A DNA stretch of 64,000 nucleotides from Ischnura elegans. Its lineage: Eukaryota > Arthropoda > Insecta > Odonata > Coenagrionidae. Under the pieces are notes generated by a model, which was not told the DNA's origin, did not search any database, and saw only the letters and a list, made by a program, of their open reading frames with translations. The stretch is taken from assembly GCF_921293095.1 (NCBI RefSeq), contig NC_060258.1, positions 1,240,001 to 1,304,000 of the forward strand, in the 5' to 3' direction. This document shows, piece after piece, positions 23,115 through 34,394 of this stretch (positions are counted from its first letter, which is position 1; each line of letters begins with the position of its first letter). The translations under genes were made by a program, and so were the position numbers.

Positions 23115-24445
23115 TCCGTGGAATACTCAGATACTACCGTATCCAAGTCTCCTAAATGACCTAAATTAGGTGGTCTCTGAGGAAATAGTGGAAAGTACTT
23201 TACATTTTAAGTGGTTACTTACGTTCACTCCTACGTCACCACAGCATTTTCCAGCACGATCATTGCGAAAAAGAGTGTAACGAGTTTAGAAGCCATGGAG
23301 GGCTTTAACCATGTTTCAGCCATGGATATGATTTGTACATTTTTGTTAGAGAGAAGTGGACGCAGCTCGTCTTATTTCGTAGGAAAGCTATGTATATTTA
23401 AGTATATCATTTCAATAGAACGTGGAAAGCATTTCACTTTGTTTCCTAAGAGCTTCCCCTTGGAATATGTATACACATGTTCGATGTTAATTGGCAACAA
23501 TTAGAATGCTTTTGGTTTATGCGTGAAGGGATGAATTCAGGTGCATTGAGATTTGGGTTGGTTGTCAGTGCGTCCACGGGGATTGGGACAGGTGCAGGTA
23601 AAAATGGTTGGTTAAGAGGGATTTCATGTGGTAGGGGGGAATTTTGCCGAGATAAGGAATGAGCTGTGGAATGTTACCGTAGCACAGACCGTAGAGGTTG
23701 GAGTCAGGGAAGGGACAAAAGGTTCAGCTAGAGGATTGAATTGTGAGTCGCTTGGAGGTGAAATATATTGAGAACTGCATGAGATGCATTGTGGAATCGA
23801 GGGTGCATTGTGGGTATTGTAGTTGTTGAGGGAATGCTGATTATCGCAACAGTGGCTGGAAGCGAAATCTGACCGATTACGGGAGAGGGCGAGTGAAATG
23901 TGTCACTATTGAAATTATTCAAATTCTGCAATGGTAATGTAACCGTACACTGACAAAGGAAATGTTGGCATAGAAAATATACAAGAAGAGTAAAACTCGA
24001 AAATGGAATGGAAAAACACTTAGGAACACACGCACACTTATGAGTTATTTACAGTAAAGTAGATTGCCTTGTTTAACACAAAGACACTTAGTAAGCACTA
24101 ACACTTACTTAGATAACACAATTTTACCCTTCGATAGGACAAGATTGCATAAGGGAAAAACTTATTGACACTTGGGGACACTAAAACTTGGGGAGCACGA
24201 GGATATTCCGATGGAAAGATGAAGCCGGGTCAGCGGTGTGGCTCGGGACGAACAACGATGAGACTGGAACAGGGCTGACTGGACACTCATGAACAGGGAT
24301 GGGAGTGCAGACCGTCAGGAACAGAGATGACTTGGAACTCACTCAATAAGATAATGCACCAGGAAACATGTTTTAAATTGAGAAAGACTACCGGGAACGA
24401 GAATCAGGAAAGTACCCTTTCTCTTGCCTGTTTGTTCAACCCTCA
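23115..24445. other. Part of intron 2 with nothing recognised
   Basis: Open frames are short and carry no motifs. The stretch 24200-24400 is GA-rich and may be part of the LINE whose ORF1 remnant lies to its right, but no boundary can be drawn. Confidence 0.35.
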
Positions 24446-24449
24446 CAAC

Positions 24450-25258
24450 TTAGAGAAAAGATCCGTCATCGGTTGATGAAAAAAGTTTAACCTCATTTTT
24501 CCATTTGAATTTTATTTGAGTTATGAAAGCCCTCGACCCGTTTTCTCGTAAGATGACTATTTTTCCATCTTGGGTCCAAACATTACGGCTTCCTACCCAG
24601 CTCTTCGCTTCGTGTAGAATCCTCTTGTGGATAGCACTGAGAGACTCCGTAATTAGGGAGCCAATCGCCTTGAGATTCCTCTTCACTCTCCACACTTTAT
24701 CTCTCTCCTGATATGAAAGTAATCTCACTATGATGGGCCTCGAGGAATCGTTCGAGGTACGGTGTGGGCCAATCCTGTGTGCCCGCCCAAGAAGGATTGG
24801 GTTGACAACTTTTACCCTCAGCTTAATCAAGAAGAAGTCCCCAGCCACCTTCAGTCAGTCTTCCCGGTCATCCTCTTTTATTACATGAATCAATAGGCAG
24901 TTCCATTTTGAGTACTCCTCAAAAGCGTCAGGACTAATGTCAAAGTCCTCAGACTTCTTCTCCAATTTCTCCATTTTTTCCGTGACATGCTGCAAATAGT
25001 TCAACCAACGTCTTGAAGGCTACAAATTTCTTCTCCAGCGCAGTCAGGCTTTCCTGCTTTTTTGGCGTCTTCTTTTTATTCGCCTTCTCCAGATCTTCTT
25101 CGAAAGAAGACAGGGTCTTCATTATTCCATCGACCATGGACTTAACATCATCATGTTCTCGGTCCAAGTTCTTCTTCAGGCCGGGCCTCGGCATGGTGGC
25201 AGATATCAGGGTTGAGAGAGGGTTAACAAGAGTGAAAGTTCGACGTAGCGTTCGCTAG
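24450..25258 (-). pseudogene. LINE ORF1-type protein remnant
   Basis: Minus-strand remnant of a LINE first protein, normally an RNA-binding chaperone. The N-terminal part (25194 to 24949) is a Lys/Glu-rich helix, probably a coiled coil. A frame break follows in which KWNCLLIHVIKEDDR is readable. The C-terminal part (24848 to 24450) has RAHRIGP, RPIIVRLLSYQERDKVW and VWTQDGKIVI, matching the RRM-like and C-terminal domains seen in CR1/L2-type ORF1 proteins of many animals. It needs at least one frame change, and no linked ORF2 is present. Confidence 0.65.
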
Positions 25259-25762
25259 GCACGTCACCCTCGTGCGAGCATAAATGAACAACTATGCAGA
25301 GATCTAAGAGAGTAAGACTAGATAAAGTGTGATGAGTGGGTTAAAAAGGGACTAAATGTAGGTTAATACTAAAAATGAAGTTTATTTAGATAGGAGGTTT
25401 CGTAGTTTATTCTGAGAATACCAATGTTTAAGTCACCTAGAATGACAACATTGTTTTAGGTTGAATAATGTCTAAGTAGAACACACTCAAAGTCGCTAAA
25501 TAAACAGCATTTAGGAAGACGTTTTTTAAGAGTAACGTGAAGGTTTTTTTATTATCACTCGCCTGTTGGTCACAATATATGCATAAATAAATTCATAGGT
25601 CAGGAAAAAAATGCATAGGAACACATAAGAGAATAGCCGCAGTCATTATGAGTCCCAATTCAAAGGTAATCCCTATAATGCTATACATTATATATTCAAA
25701 AGTATATTTCACCTGCGGAAATGTAAAAAAAGATTTACTAAACAACTACTACTTCCTTCCAG

Positions 25763-26180
25763 GGACGGGGAATTCCAGAGTATAGAGATTACGGATCAAT
25801 TCTCATGGACCCAGGACACCTGCGTTGACAAATATAAAGATCGGATGGAATTGGAGAAGAAACTAATAAATTCCTTCAGTCCTAGCGCAAGCAGGTGGTC
25901 CCAGCTGCCGATACACCATCTACTTTTTAAATCCGAAAGGGATGTGCTGAAGAAATTGGCGCACTCGGGAGAGGAGAATGTGCTTGAAAACTTCTACAAC
26001 GAGGCTCGGAACATTTGGTATGATGAGAAGTCAGGGGAATGGAGGGACAACATTCAAACTCAAGAGGACGAAATATTGAAAAAGGCCATTACTAATGTGA
26101 CGCACGCATTGACATCTACATCTACATCTACATTGGAATGCAATGTAAACAGAGAATGTTTTCGTGCTAAGATGACTCAA
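25763..26180 (+). CDS. XK-related protein gene, coding exon 3
   Basis: The acceptor is ACTTCCTTCCAG before GGACGGGG, the donor CAA before GTAAGT. The exon's first base completes the split codon of exon 2, and the exon ends in phase 0, which fits exon 4. It adds 139 hydrophilic residues, with FKSERDVLKKLAHSGEE and GEWRDNIQTQEDEILKKAI, probably helical and cytosolic. Near its end an in-frame ACATCT repeat (26110-26135) encodes Thr-Ser repeats. I do not recognise a domain. With exons 1-2 it makes an N-terminal tail of about 228 residues ahead of the first membrane segment, long for the XKR family. Confidence 0.6.
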
Positions 26181-26737
26181 GTAAGTATATGCTTATTGTT
26201 TTCGCCATGTTTACATCTGCATTTGCATATATTTCATGGCTAATTTTACACATTAGTTACTATCAGGGAGGTAAAATTACCTTAGAATTTCCTATTTGGG
26301 TGTCTCATTAATGCTACTTAACATTTGGATGGCTGTTTCTTATTTATCCTTAGATGATCAAGGTGCCGATATATTGGCCTGAAATTTAATTCCACTTAAA
26401 AATGTAGGTTCAAAGATTCTCGCGGCGTTGATCAGACGATCTCTGCATTCTCTTCGGGTTTTCACCGCGTCCGTTGGATTTTAGCGACAGAAGTTTTGCT
26501 GATTACAATGTCAGCGAAAATCATCACGTAAAAATTTTGTTTACAATATTTTTAGTTAATTTCACATTTACGCTGGAGATAATAAGAATTTTTTCACTTC
26601 TGATGAATGGTAATTCTTCTATTATATTAACTGTTCTCCATTGTAACGGTGTCGGTCCATTTAACTTATGTAACACCGCCCATCCTCAATACCTTCCCCC
26701 TCTCCCTCTTCCTCAACCCAAGGTTGGCAGTTAGAAT

Positions 26738-27600
26738 TAAATTTGAAAAAATTCGTCGTAATGAATTTCTGGATAAGATAAAAGGATAATTCCCTAAAAC
26801 GTAGCCAAATAATTAGGGGTACCCAATTAGAGACCGTTGATTCCGTGAAATATATCGGAGATAGACTCAATAATGATCTATCATGAAATAAACATATTCG
26901 AGAAATAACCGGTCAAGCTAATCGTAAAATGGGTTTTGTGAAAAGCATATTAGGAAAGTGCAACGACAAAGTGAGAGAAGTTAGCTACTTTTCCCTCGTT
27001 AGACCACATTCGGAATACGCTGCCAGTGTTTGGTACCCTCACGAAAAAGGCTTAATAACAGAGAACGCGTGCAAAGATGAGCTGCCAGGTATGTGAAAGG
27101 TCGTTACGATAATCTTGTTAGTGTAACTGATCTATTAGATAAACTCGGACGGGAATCTCTGTCGGACCGTGGATTGAAAAATAGACTAAACCTTTTAGAT
27201 AAATACAAGAGCACTGTTTTCTCTAACGAAGTTAACCATATCTTTCGGACGCCAACATACTACGGAAGATCATATCATATAAATAAAATAAGAGAGATAG
27301 ATTGTAGAAAAGACAGATTCAGAATATAATTTTTTCCACGATCAATAGGAGATTATAATGGCAGCGATAGAACTCAGAAATAGATTGCATGACTTTTGGT
27401 GCAGCCAACTAACCTATGCAAAACTTAATGCATGTTTCTTAATTTCATTATTATTTCTAACAGCATATAGTATTATAATTTGTTAGTATGCGTGACGTTT
27501 TTTGGACGGTGTGGTGTGCATGTTGGAGTCCAATTGCATGCTGCATGCTGGTGAATGATCACCCCCTGCCAAACACCCTAGAGGTGGCTTGCAAGGTATT
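26738..27600 (+). mobile_element. CR1/jockey-like LINE tail, family A copy 2
   Basis: It is closely related to the copy at 22228-23110, with the same 5' truncation point (TTTGAAAAAATTCGTCGTAATG). The frame is broken before 27093, then reads LVSVTDLLDKLGRESLSDRG and FSNEVNHIFRTPTYYGRS to the same C-terminus. The 3' end is fuller than in copy 1, with AGAGGTGGCTTGCAAGG near 27584-27600. Confidence 0.75.
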
Positions 27601-27979
27601 ATGTAGATAGAAGGTTTCGGAACCAATGGAATGAGAAAGTGTGGGTGAGAGAGTGTGAACGGGTTACAGTAGTGAAATAGCCTCAGCCTGTGTACGATTC
27701 TGCATATCTAACCGGGCTGCTGCAGCACTTGTATATGCGCTCCTAGTAGAAATCAGATTGGTTACTCAAGTAGACGATTTAATTGTCAATAACAAGAAAA
27801 AAGTCATAAGGGAAAGAAAAAGATTGCGCATTTCTGTGCAGAGGAATGTGGGAGGTGATAATAAATAATTAGGTGAAAGGAGCACCTGTACAAGGCATCA
27901 ACAGTTTCATGTCTTGGTAGTTAATAGACATGGGACAACTATAGCTCTCTCTGTAATCCACACAACCAAACAGGCTGTG

Positions 27980-28275
27980 ACACTAACAAAATCAGATGTA
28001 TAGACATACAGTACTCAAAATCTTGAATGACTTCATCGTGTGCTTCCGAAAAACCTGGTGAATTTCTAAAATCACTGCAGTGTGTTTAGAAGAGAATTAC
28101 ATTAGTATCTCGTTTATGCATCCGCAAGGTCCATCGAATTGTTCCACATGGCCCATAGTAGAAGACTTACGTAAAGTGCCATTGAAAAATTCTCTGTGCA
28201 AATTGCGACTCATTCACCGTTTCCAGTCAGTATCAGTGGGTGTTTGCACACATAGGATGCCATGGAAGTAAACAA
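27980..28275 (+). pseudogene. Degraded transposon-associated ORF
   Basis: The 63-codon frame contains ISISFMHPQGPSNCSTWP followed by a VPLKNSLCKLRL block. This resembles a short cysteine-containing domain often seen in multi-copy, transposon-associated proteins of invertebrates, but I cannot name the family. The flanks are degraded. Confidence 0.25.
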
Positions 28276-28299
28276 CATTGAACTTGATTTAGCTCAATA

Positions 28300-30880
28300 G
28301 ATGAAACCAATCATTCAGATATGAACTTTTCTCTATTATGAATGCTACGTAGAATGAAACTTCATTTTTTATCCCCTTGAGGGTATGCAATCTTGGTGTA
28401 AAAGAGTCAAAAACATGCCTAACCTTAACATGCCTTAGAACAAGAAGTATAAAAATACTACCTTTTTTATTTTTGTAATTGAAAGAAGAACATTTAAACT
28501 ATTCTCTGAGAAATTCAAAAGAAAATAAAAGGTGGCCTTTTTTAGTAATAAATTGTTAAATAATGACTAATTTTTATTGTTTAAACAAGTCCTATTTGTT
28601 TATTATTGCTTCAGATGACTTGAAAGTTATTCTATTATGTGCATAAATGAATTCTCTTTAAAATGAAACTATAACAACTGCTTTGCGGGCCATCGTTCCT
28701 TAGTAATCAGTATTTATGTGATTTTTCATTTTTTACTCTGAGGCCTGACACTGCAATGTTCAAAGGACGGTAACTTTATGACGGTTCAGTTCTGAGCTGA
28801 GATAAAGTCATCACTATTCATCATAAGGATACTGCTTTCACATATCTAAAGTTTTAGAGAAATCCTCGATGGTCACCTGACACCCCTCCGCCCGATTTGA
28901 GATGAAATCCCCCACCAATCAATTATCAATTCACCCATTGCTTTCGAAGTAAGCAGATATTTCCGTTCTTTACCAAAAACCGATCAAGTTCAGTGGTATA
29001 GGCTATTTTTTTCTGCACATTGCTGATAATACATATGGATTCATTATATCAAATTCCAAGTTATTGAAACGAAAACTAGGGGAATACTAAGCGCTTAAAT
29101 TTGGGCAACTTGATGTTACGCGCAAAAACGGGTACTTTTTAGTAAAACTTAAGTGAAGGAAATATTACGAAGGGGTAATTTTTAAATGCATTTTATCTAT
29201 CGCAGGAACAAATTCTCTATTTTAATGCATTTGTTGCATTGAATTTGTTTGCTTCAATTACACACTAGAGTTCCTCTAAATGGGGTGTATTGCTTTTTTA
29301 TAGATAGTAACTGTTAGCAATACTTTTTGAGTTAATGGCGTTGTAATATCAACGATGTTCACATTTTTCTGTTATATTGAATGACTCGATATCCGGTTCT
29401 TTTAATATGTTGTTGTATCTGTAATACTAGTCGTTCCCAGCATTGGATATGGTTAAGTTTTTTTGCACCGTGGTTGAGTTTAATGATACCTAGATAGATG
29501 GATCAGTTTGTTTATTGAGCTTCCTTGCCTCACTGTCCATTCCGTCATCGAAAATTTCAATTCACTGGCATGTTTTCTTGACGCAGAATAAAGTAGGATA
29601 TAGCAAGGGAAATATGACTGGCTACCGATTAAATTTCAGTGACAAATGCAATTTTCAATTGATACTTTCTTGGTTTTTTTCCATGAGCTTCACGTCTACA
29701 TGTATTTCGCAGATGTGAGTATAATATGTCACAAGCAAGCTTAGGCCTTTTTTTGGGGTGTTAGGAGTCCAGTCGGTTACATATAAAAAGGAAATGCTCA
29801 AAAGTACCGCATAGCACCTTTTTAAGTACTTTACGTAAGGGAAAAACAAATTTCCATGCCTGTTCGTCCTGTAAAATACCTCTCTTAATTTATGATTTCA
29901 GTTGATGCCTGGAAAAAAGGTGGGAGTCTGATATATATTCCCCTTTATTTATCTGTAAGATATCATTTCAATATTGCCTCCGAGTACCTAGCGGCTCCCG
30001 ACCTTCGTTTTACGCTCGTAACAGCTTATAAAGAATACAGCTTTCTTTTGTAAAATTACTTTGGGTCCGTGGAGTCACTCCATTTTCAGGGAATTTTTTC
30101 ACCTATAAAATATTTAGAGATATTAATTTCAATTCAGCCATCACGTCCTTGGCCTTTTCCCCAGATCCCAACAAATAAACCAACCAAGATTATATGCGCA
30201 CTCATAAAAGGCCACCATGAATTAGCCATGAATTCTATTGCATTTAATAATTATACTTGTAATGATAACTTTTATTGACCCCTGGTCTTTACAATGTACA
30301 CTTCAGGACTAGTTTAATACACACCAAATGCACCTGCATTGAAACAATCCTCTGAAAGAAGGGTTCTTCAAGGACTCAGTAATGCTAATAGTTTCTATTT
30401 ACACGGAACATTTTAAAATTTGACTCAAGTTATACTTTATTGGTGGCATTTTTAATGATTGAGTGAAAAGATTATTATGACATTGTTGCCATGTGAAACG
30501 GGTTTTTATTTTGCATGACAGTGGAATGGCATACCTGTGTACATTTCCGCTACGTTGATTGGCACATTCATAGACTTGAGAATTGGTGGTCAAAGTTTTC
30601 GTATTATCTCTTACTTACATGAACAAGTGATATATGTGCAAAGAAAGTATTCTAACAAGTTTAAACTCCTTTATAATAGCTATAAAATTTTAAATTATCT
30701 ACAATTTAACTCAAATTAAAAGAAATTAGTTGGGAACTCAAATAATTTCTTTATATTTTTAACTCAACCACACACATATATTGAACCAGGTGTTTTAGTA
30801 CTCGTGCATGAAATAGATGTTTGATATAGACAAGCTTGCATGTAAAGAGCATGAAAGGTATATCTAATTTCTCGATGTTT
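28300..30880 (+). other. Right part of intron 3, nothing recognised
   Basis: About 2.6 kb with only short frames and no clear repeat ends. The polypyrimidine tract and acceptor for exon 4 are at its right edge. Confidence 0.4.
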
Positions 30881-30892
30881 TTGTTCCAACAG

Positions 30893-31056
30893 GTTTTCCT
30901 TCTGATACTCTTCCCTGTTCTCTACCTTCAGGACGTACTGTCAGATTGTTACGTGGCATTTAGGCACTTCAGCCAATCCCACTACATCCCTTTTGCCCTG
31001 ACAATCCTGTTCATCCTCGGCCCAATGGTGACTGAGATCATTGCAAATATTTTCCG
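30893..31056 (+). CDS. XK-related protein gene, coding exon 4 (first membrane segments)
   Basis: The acceptor is TTTTTGTTCCAACAG. The exon encodes two hydrophobic segments, VFLLILFPVLYLQDVLSD and FALTILFILGPMVTEIIA, joined by a short loop. The pattern of a D..SD pair in the first helix, then a loop, then LTILFILGP, is characteristic of the start of the XKR membrane domain. The exon appears to end at CCG before GCAAGT, a GC-type donor. Using it joins exon 5 in frame (phase 2). A competing GT donor four bases later (CAA before GTATAA) would put exon 5 in a frame that stops after 15 codons. Confidence 0.75.
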
Positions 31057-31339
31057 GCAAGTATAATCATAATCACTGCTAGGATGAACGGTTAAAAAAG
31101 TTATAATGACTATTCTCCTAAAGAGGTGGTTTACCTTTAAATCAAGCATTTAATTATTATAAATGTCAACTTTTAATTTTATTTGATAAATTTTGGCAAA
31201 TGAACTTAATTTGTGTAGAAATATTGAAGGACTAAAACAATAACAATAATAATTGCCTGGGTAAACTTAATGGAGTGACCGAATCGTTCATGCTTGCAAT
31301 GCAGGACCAGGTTTTTCACACTAAAAATTAAGCAAAGTA

Positions 31340-31995
31340 CTTCCTAGGTGATAAAAGCACAACAGATGACAGATTTAGGAGATGTTTTCAAGTCCTAGAA
31401 ACAATCCAACACATTATATTTGGCTGTAAGATGTTTATTAATACAGAATATTTAAATAGACCTAATCAAGTTGCAAAAATTATCCACCGAAAAATGGCCT
31501 ACCAGCACAAGTTAAAAAATACCTAGACCCCATACTATGAATATACCACCCCGAAACAGTGCTTGAAAACAGTGCATTCAAAATTTACTATGATTTGCCT
31601 ATCCAAGCAGATAAAACTATATTTAATAATAGACCAAATATAAGCTTGATTGAATAGAAATATAGAACTTGTTACTTAGTTGATATTGCTTTGCCACTTT
31701 CGCATAACATCGAAAAGATAATAGCCGGAAAAATAAATAAGTAACAAGAATTGGCAATACAAATAAAAAGAATATGGAATATGAAACAGCTTTATATAGC
31801 TCCAATTGTCATCTCAGCTACCGGTTTCATCCCAAAACATATATAGAGACGTTTCAAAATACTCAACCTTCACCGAAATGCATACATCAAATTGCAAAAG
31901 GCTGCAATAATTTCAACCTGTCATATCACGAGAAAATTTCTCGACGCAATTCAATATTAGAGAGATATTTCGGTGAGAACCCGTGCTTCTTACAC
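31340..31995 (+). pseudogene. Non-LTR retrotransposon C-terminal remnant (R2/R4-like)
   Basis: Across several frames one can read TIQHIIFGCK, YLNRPNQVAKIIHRKMAYQH, FKIYYDLPIQADKTI and NNRPNISLI, then IDIALPLSHNIEKI and LHRNAYIKLQKAAIISTCHI with stops between them. This order matches the C-terminal restriction-like endonuclease region of R2/R4-type LINEs, including the cysteine/histidine motif ahead of it. It is heavily mutated and no reverse transcriptase remains. Confidence 0.6.
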
Positions 31996-31999
31996 TAAA

Positions 32000-32980
32000 A
32001 CAACTCAGTGAAAACTGAATAAAATTTAAAGGAAAATTAATAATAATACTATATGATTTATTTCCGCGAGTCCCTGGCTCGGTAGAAAATGACTGCGAAT
32101 CACTTACAACAAATCACAATTGATCCATAAATGAAAAATGAAAACAAATCCAAACAAATGCACCTTTTATGATTTTTTAAATCAATGATTCACGATTGAA
32201 AACATTTTATACTCAATCAACAGAAAATAATGCATCCCTTAGGCAACGGTCACACTAGTACCGCTACTGAAAGGTTCTATTTATGTATATCGCATCGTAA
32301 GGATATCCCTCGACACATTTTGGACACTTATATATAGGAATAAGCAAAGTAAATCTCCGTTAAACCAGGATATTCGGCACACTTCACAATACAAAAAGTG
32401 CCATCGACCTCAAGGAAACCCAATTAAAATAAAAGCGAAATAATGCTTACTAACCTCAAATATCTATTCCACAAAATATCGCAATGGACTATTTCACGCA
32501 CAGAAGTAATCTCATGCCCAATTTACAAATGGCTTGCATACCAATGTTGTTAAATTGAAATAATAATCAAAATTATTTAACAGGGGTTGTTCCTTGAAGT
32601 ACAAGGCTTAAAATATGCTGAATAAAAACCGACAAGAACTGCGGGTTGCAGTAAAACTTTAAAGCTCACGAATAAATCATCGAAATCTACATAAGTCAAT
32701 GAGTGAAAGATAAATATGCAATAACACGTATATACTAATCTCTTGCCTTCAAAAACAATATGTATTTAGAAGCAAAATAAATATTTGTTGCACATAACCA
32801 TGTACAACAATATCAATTATTGAAGTTCAATTTCTCAGAGGGGATGCCGCTCAGTTTGTGAAGAAACTTGCAAACCACTAGGGAGCGTTCCGAGTTACGC
32901 ATAATGCGCATAGTCTCGATGCCACCCCTAAGAAATGTATCAAGGCATTGGATGGGCTGACACATTCGTGTGATTCGAAA
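32000..32980 (+). other. Intron 4 stretch, nothing recognised
   Basis: AT-rich, with no family motif in any frame. A GC-richer patch at 32830-32960 precedes the LINE tail. Confidence 0.4.
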
Positions 32981-32984
32981 CGGC

Positions 32985-33950
32985 TTCATCTACATCCACA
33001 TCTACATAATACCCCACGAGCCGCCTAAAAGGTGTGTGGCAGGGGGTGTTACGACACAAGCCGTTTAAAACAAAAAATGAAGAGCTCTCACGAGGTTGGG
33101 ACTAGCGTTTATTAAAGTCCTTTATGATTCGGGGGAAAAACGAATTCCCGTATCTATCCGTTCGGAAAAACATCTCTCTTAATTTATCACTTCTATCGGA
33201 CCTGGAGATATAGTGTGGCTCTAATATTATGTTCTCCTTGTCACTATTAAAGATATCCATTCTCAATTGTTCAAGCAATCTAAGCCTAACGTGCAGCCTC
33301 CGAGTCTCAAGCGGCTCCCAGCCTAATTCGCTTAATATCTGAGTAACACTGTCCGTGCGCCCAAAGCAGTTTCTGACGAAACGCGAAGCCTTCTATGTAT
33401 TTTATTAAGTTCGTGGATTGAGTCTTTCTGCACCGGATCCCATACGCTCGCTGCATATTCAAGGTGCGGTCGGACGAGAGCGAAATAGCACCTTTATTTT
33501 ACTTTCTCATTCGAAAATCTTCCCACAATACGCTTGACGAATCCTAATTTCTTCAGGGCTATGCCGCAAATATTCTTTAAATGTGTTCCCCACGTGAGGT
33601 TCTAGGTTATCGTAACTCCCAGGTACTTCACTTCATCTGTTGTCTTTATGTAAATACAATCCACTGCATAAACATGGTTACAGTTGGACGAATTCCTCAA
33701 GAAATTTACCGCCATGAATTTGCTCAGATTAAGTTCGAGTCCCCACTCTTGGCTCCACAAATAAACGTTGTTTAAGTCAGATGATAGAATTTCGTAGTCA
33801 GAGTGATCACTAATTTCGCGGTAGATGACAGCGTCGTCAGCAAATAAACGTATTTTACTACTAATGCGGGAGCAGAGACCATTAATGTATGCGCATGATG
33901 CAATGCGAGCGAGAAATATTTGGCCGTTCAAAATATCCGCAATGACCTAT
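32985..33950 (-). mobile_element. CR1/jockey-like LINE tail, family B, minus-strand copy
   Basis: It is read right to left. The reverse-transcriptase part at 33931-33602 has FADDAVIYREI, the catalytic Asp-Asp motif, then LWSQEWGLELNLSK. The C-terminal region follows (about 33500-33240) with a degraded HLEYAASVWDP and LGWEPLETRRL. The 3' end carries GGCGGCTCGTGGGG and finishes in an AGATGT/TGTAGA repeat at 32990-33008. It is paired head to head with the plus-strand copy of the same family at 34395-35838. Confidence 0.75.
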
Positions 33951-34394
33951 GCTGGAAGATAGTTATAGTGAAGCGATAACACATTGAGTCATTTCTTCGG
34001 GTAATAAAAGACAGGAATGGCTATAAGCAGGTTCATTGCTCCCAAGAAGGACATTGGTAAGCGAGCGTTTTACCCGTAAGAGTTGAATGTTCACTGTGTG
34101 TACACGGCTGCAACATTCCATTGAAGGCTTCTAGATTTTTTCAGGCCACTCTCGACCTTCTGACGGAATCGGCGGATTGCCTAGTTGGCCTACGGACGGT
34201 TTTCTCAAAGTTAATTATTATAACTGATAATTTCAGGCCTTACATGGGAAACCTTTCCATATTAGAAATAAAGAAATAAAATTTTCTAAGGGTCACTATC
34301 ATTTTAATATGGGAACGACCCAGGTTTCGTAACGTGACCTGACCATGTAACCAATTTACGAAATTCGAATCCTGCCCATATTAAAAAAATACCA

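Noticed and set aside
26105-26140. CRISPR-like array at the ACATCT repeats
   Set aside because: It is a simple 6-base microsatellite without spacers, in an animal genome.
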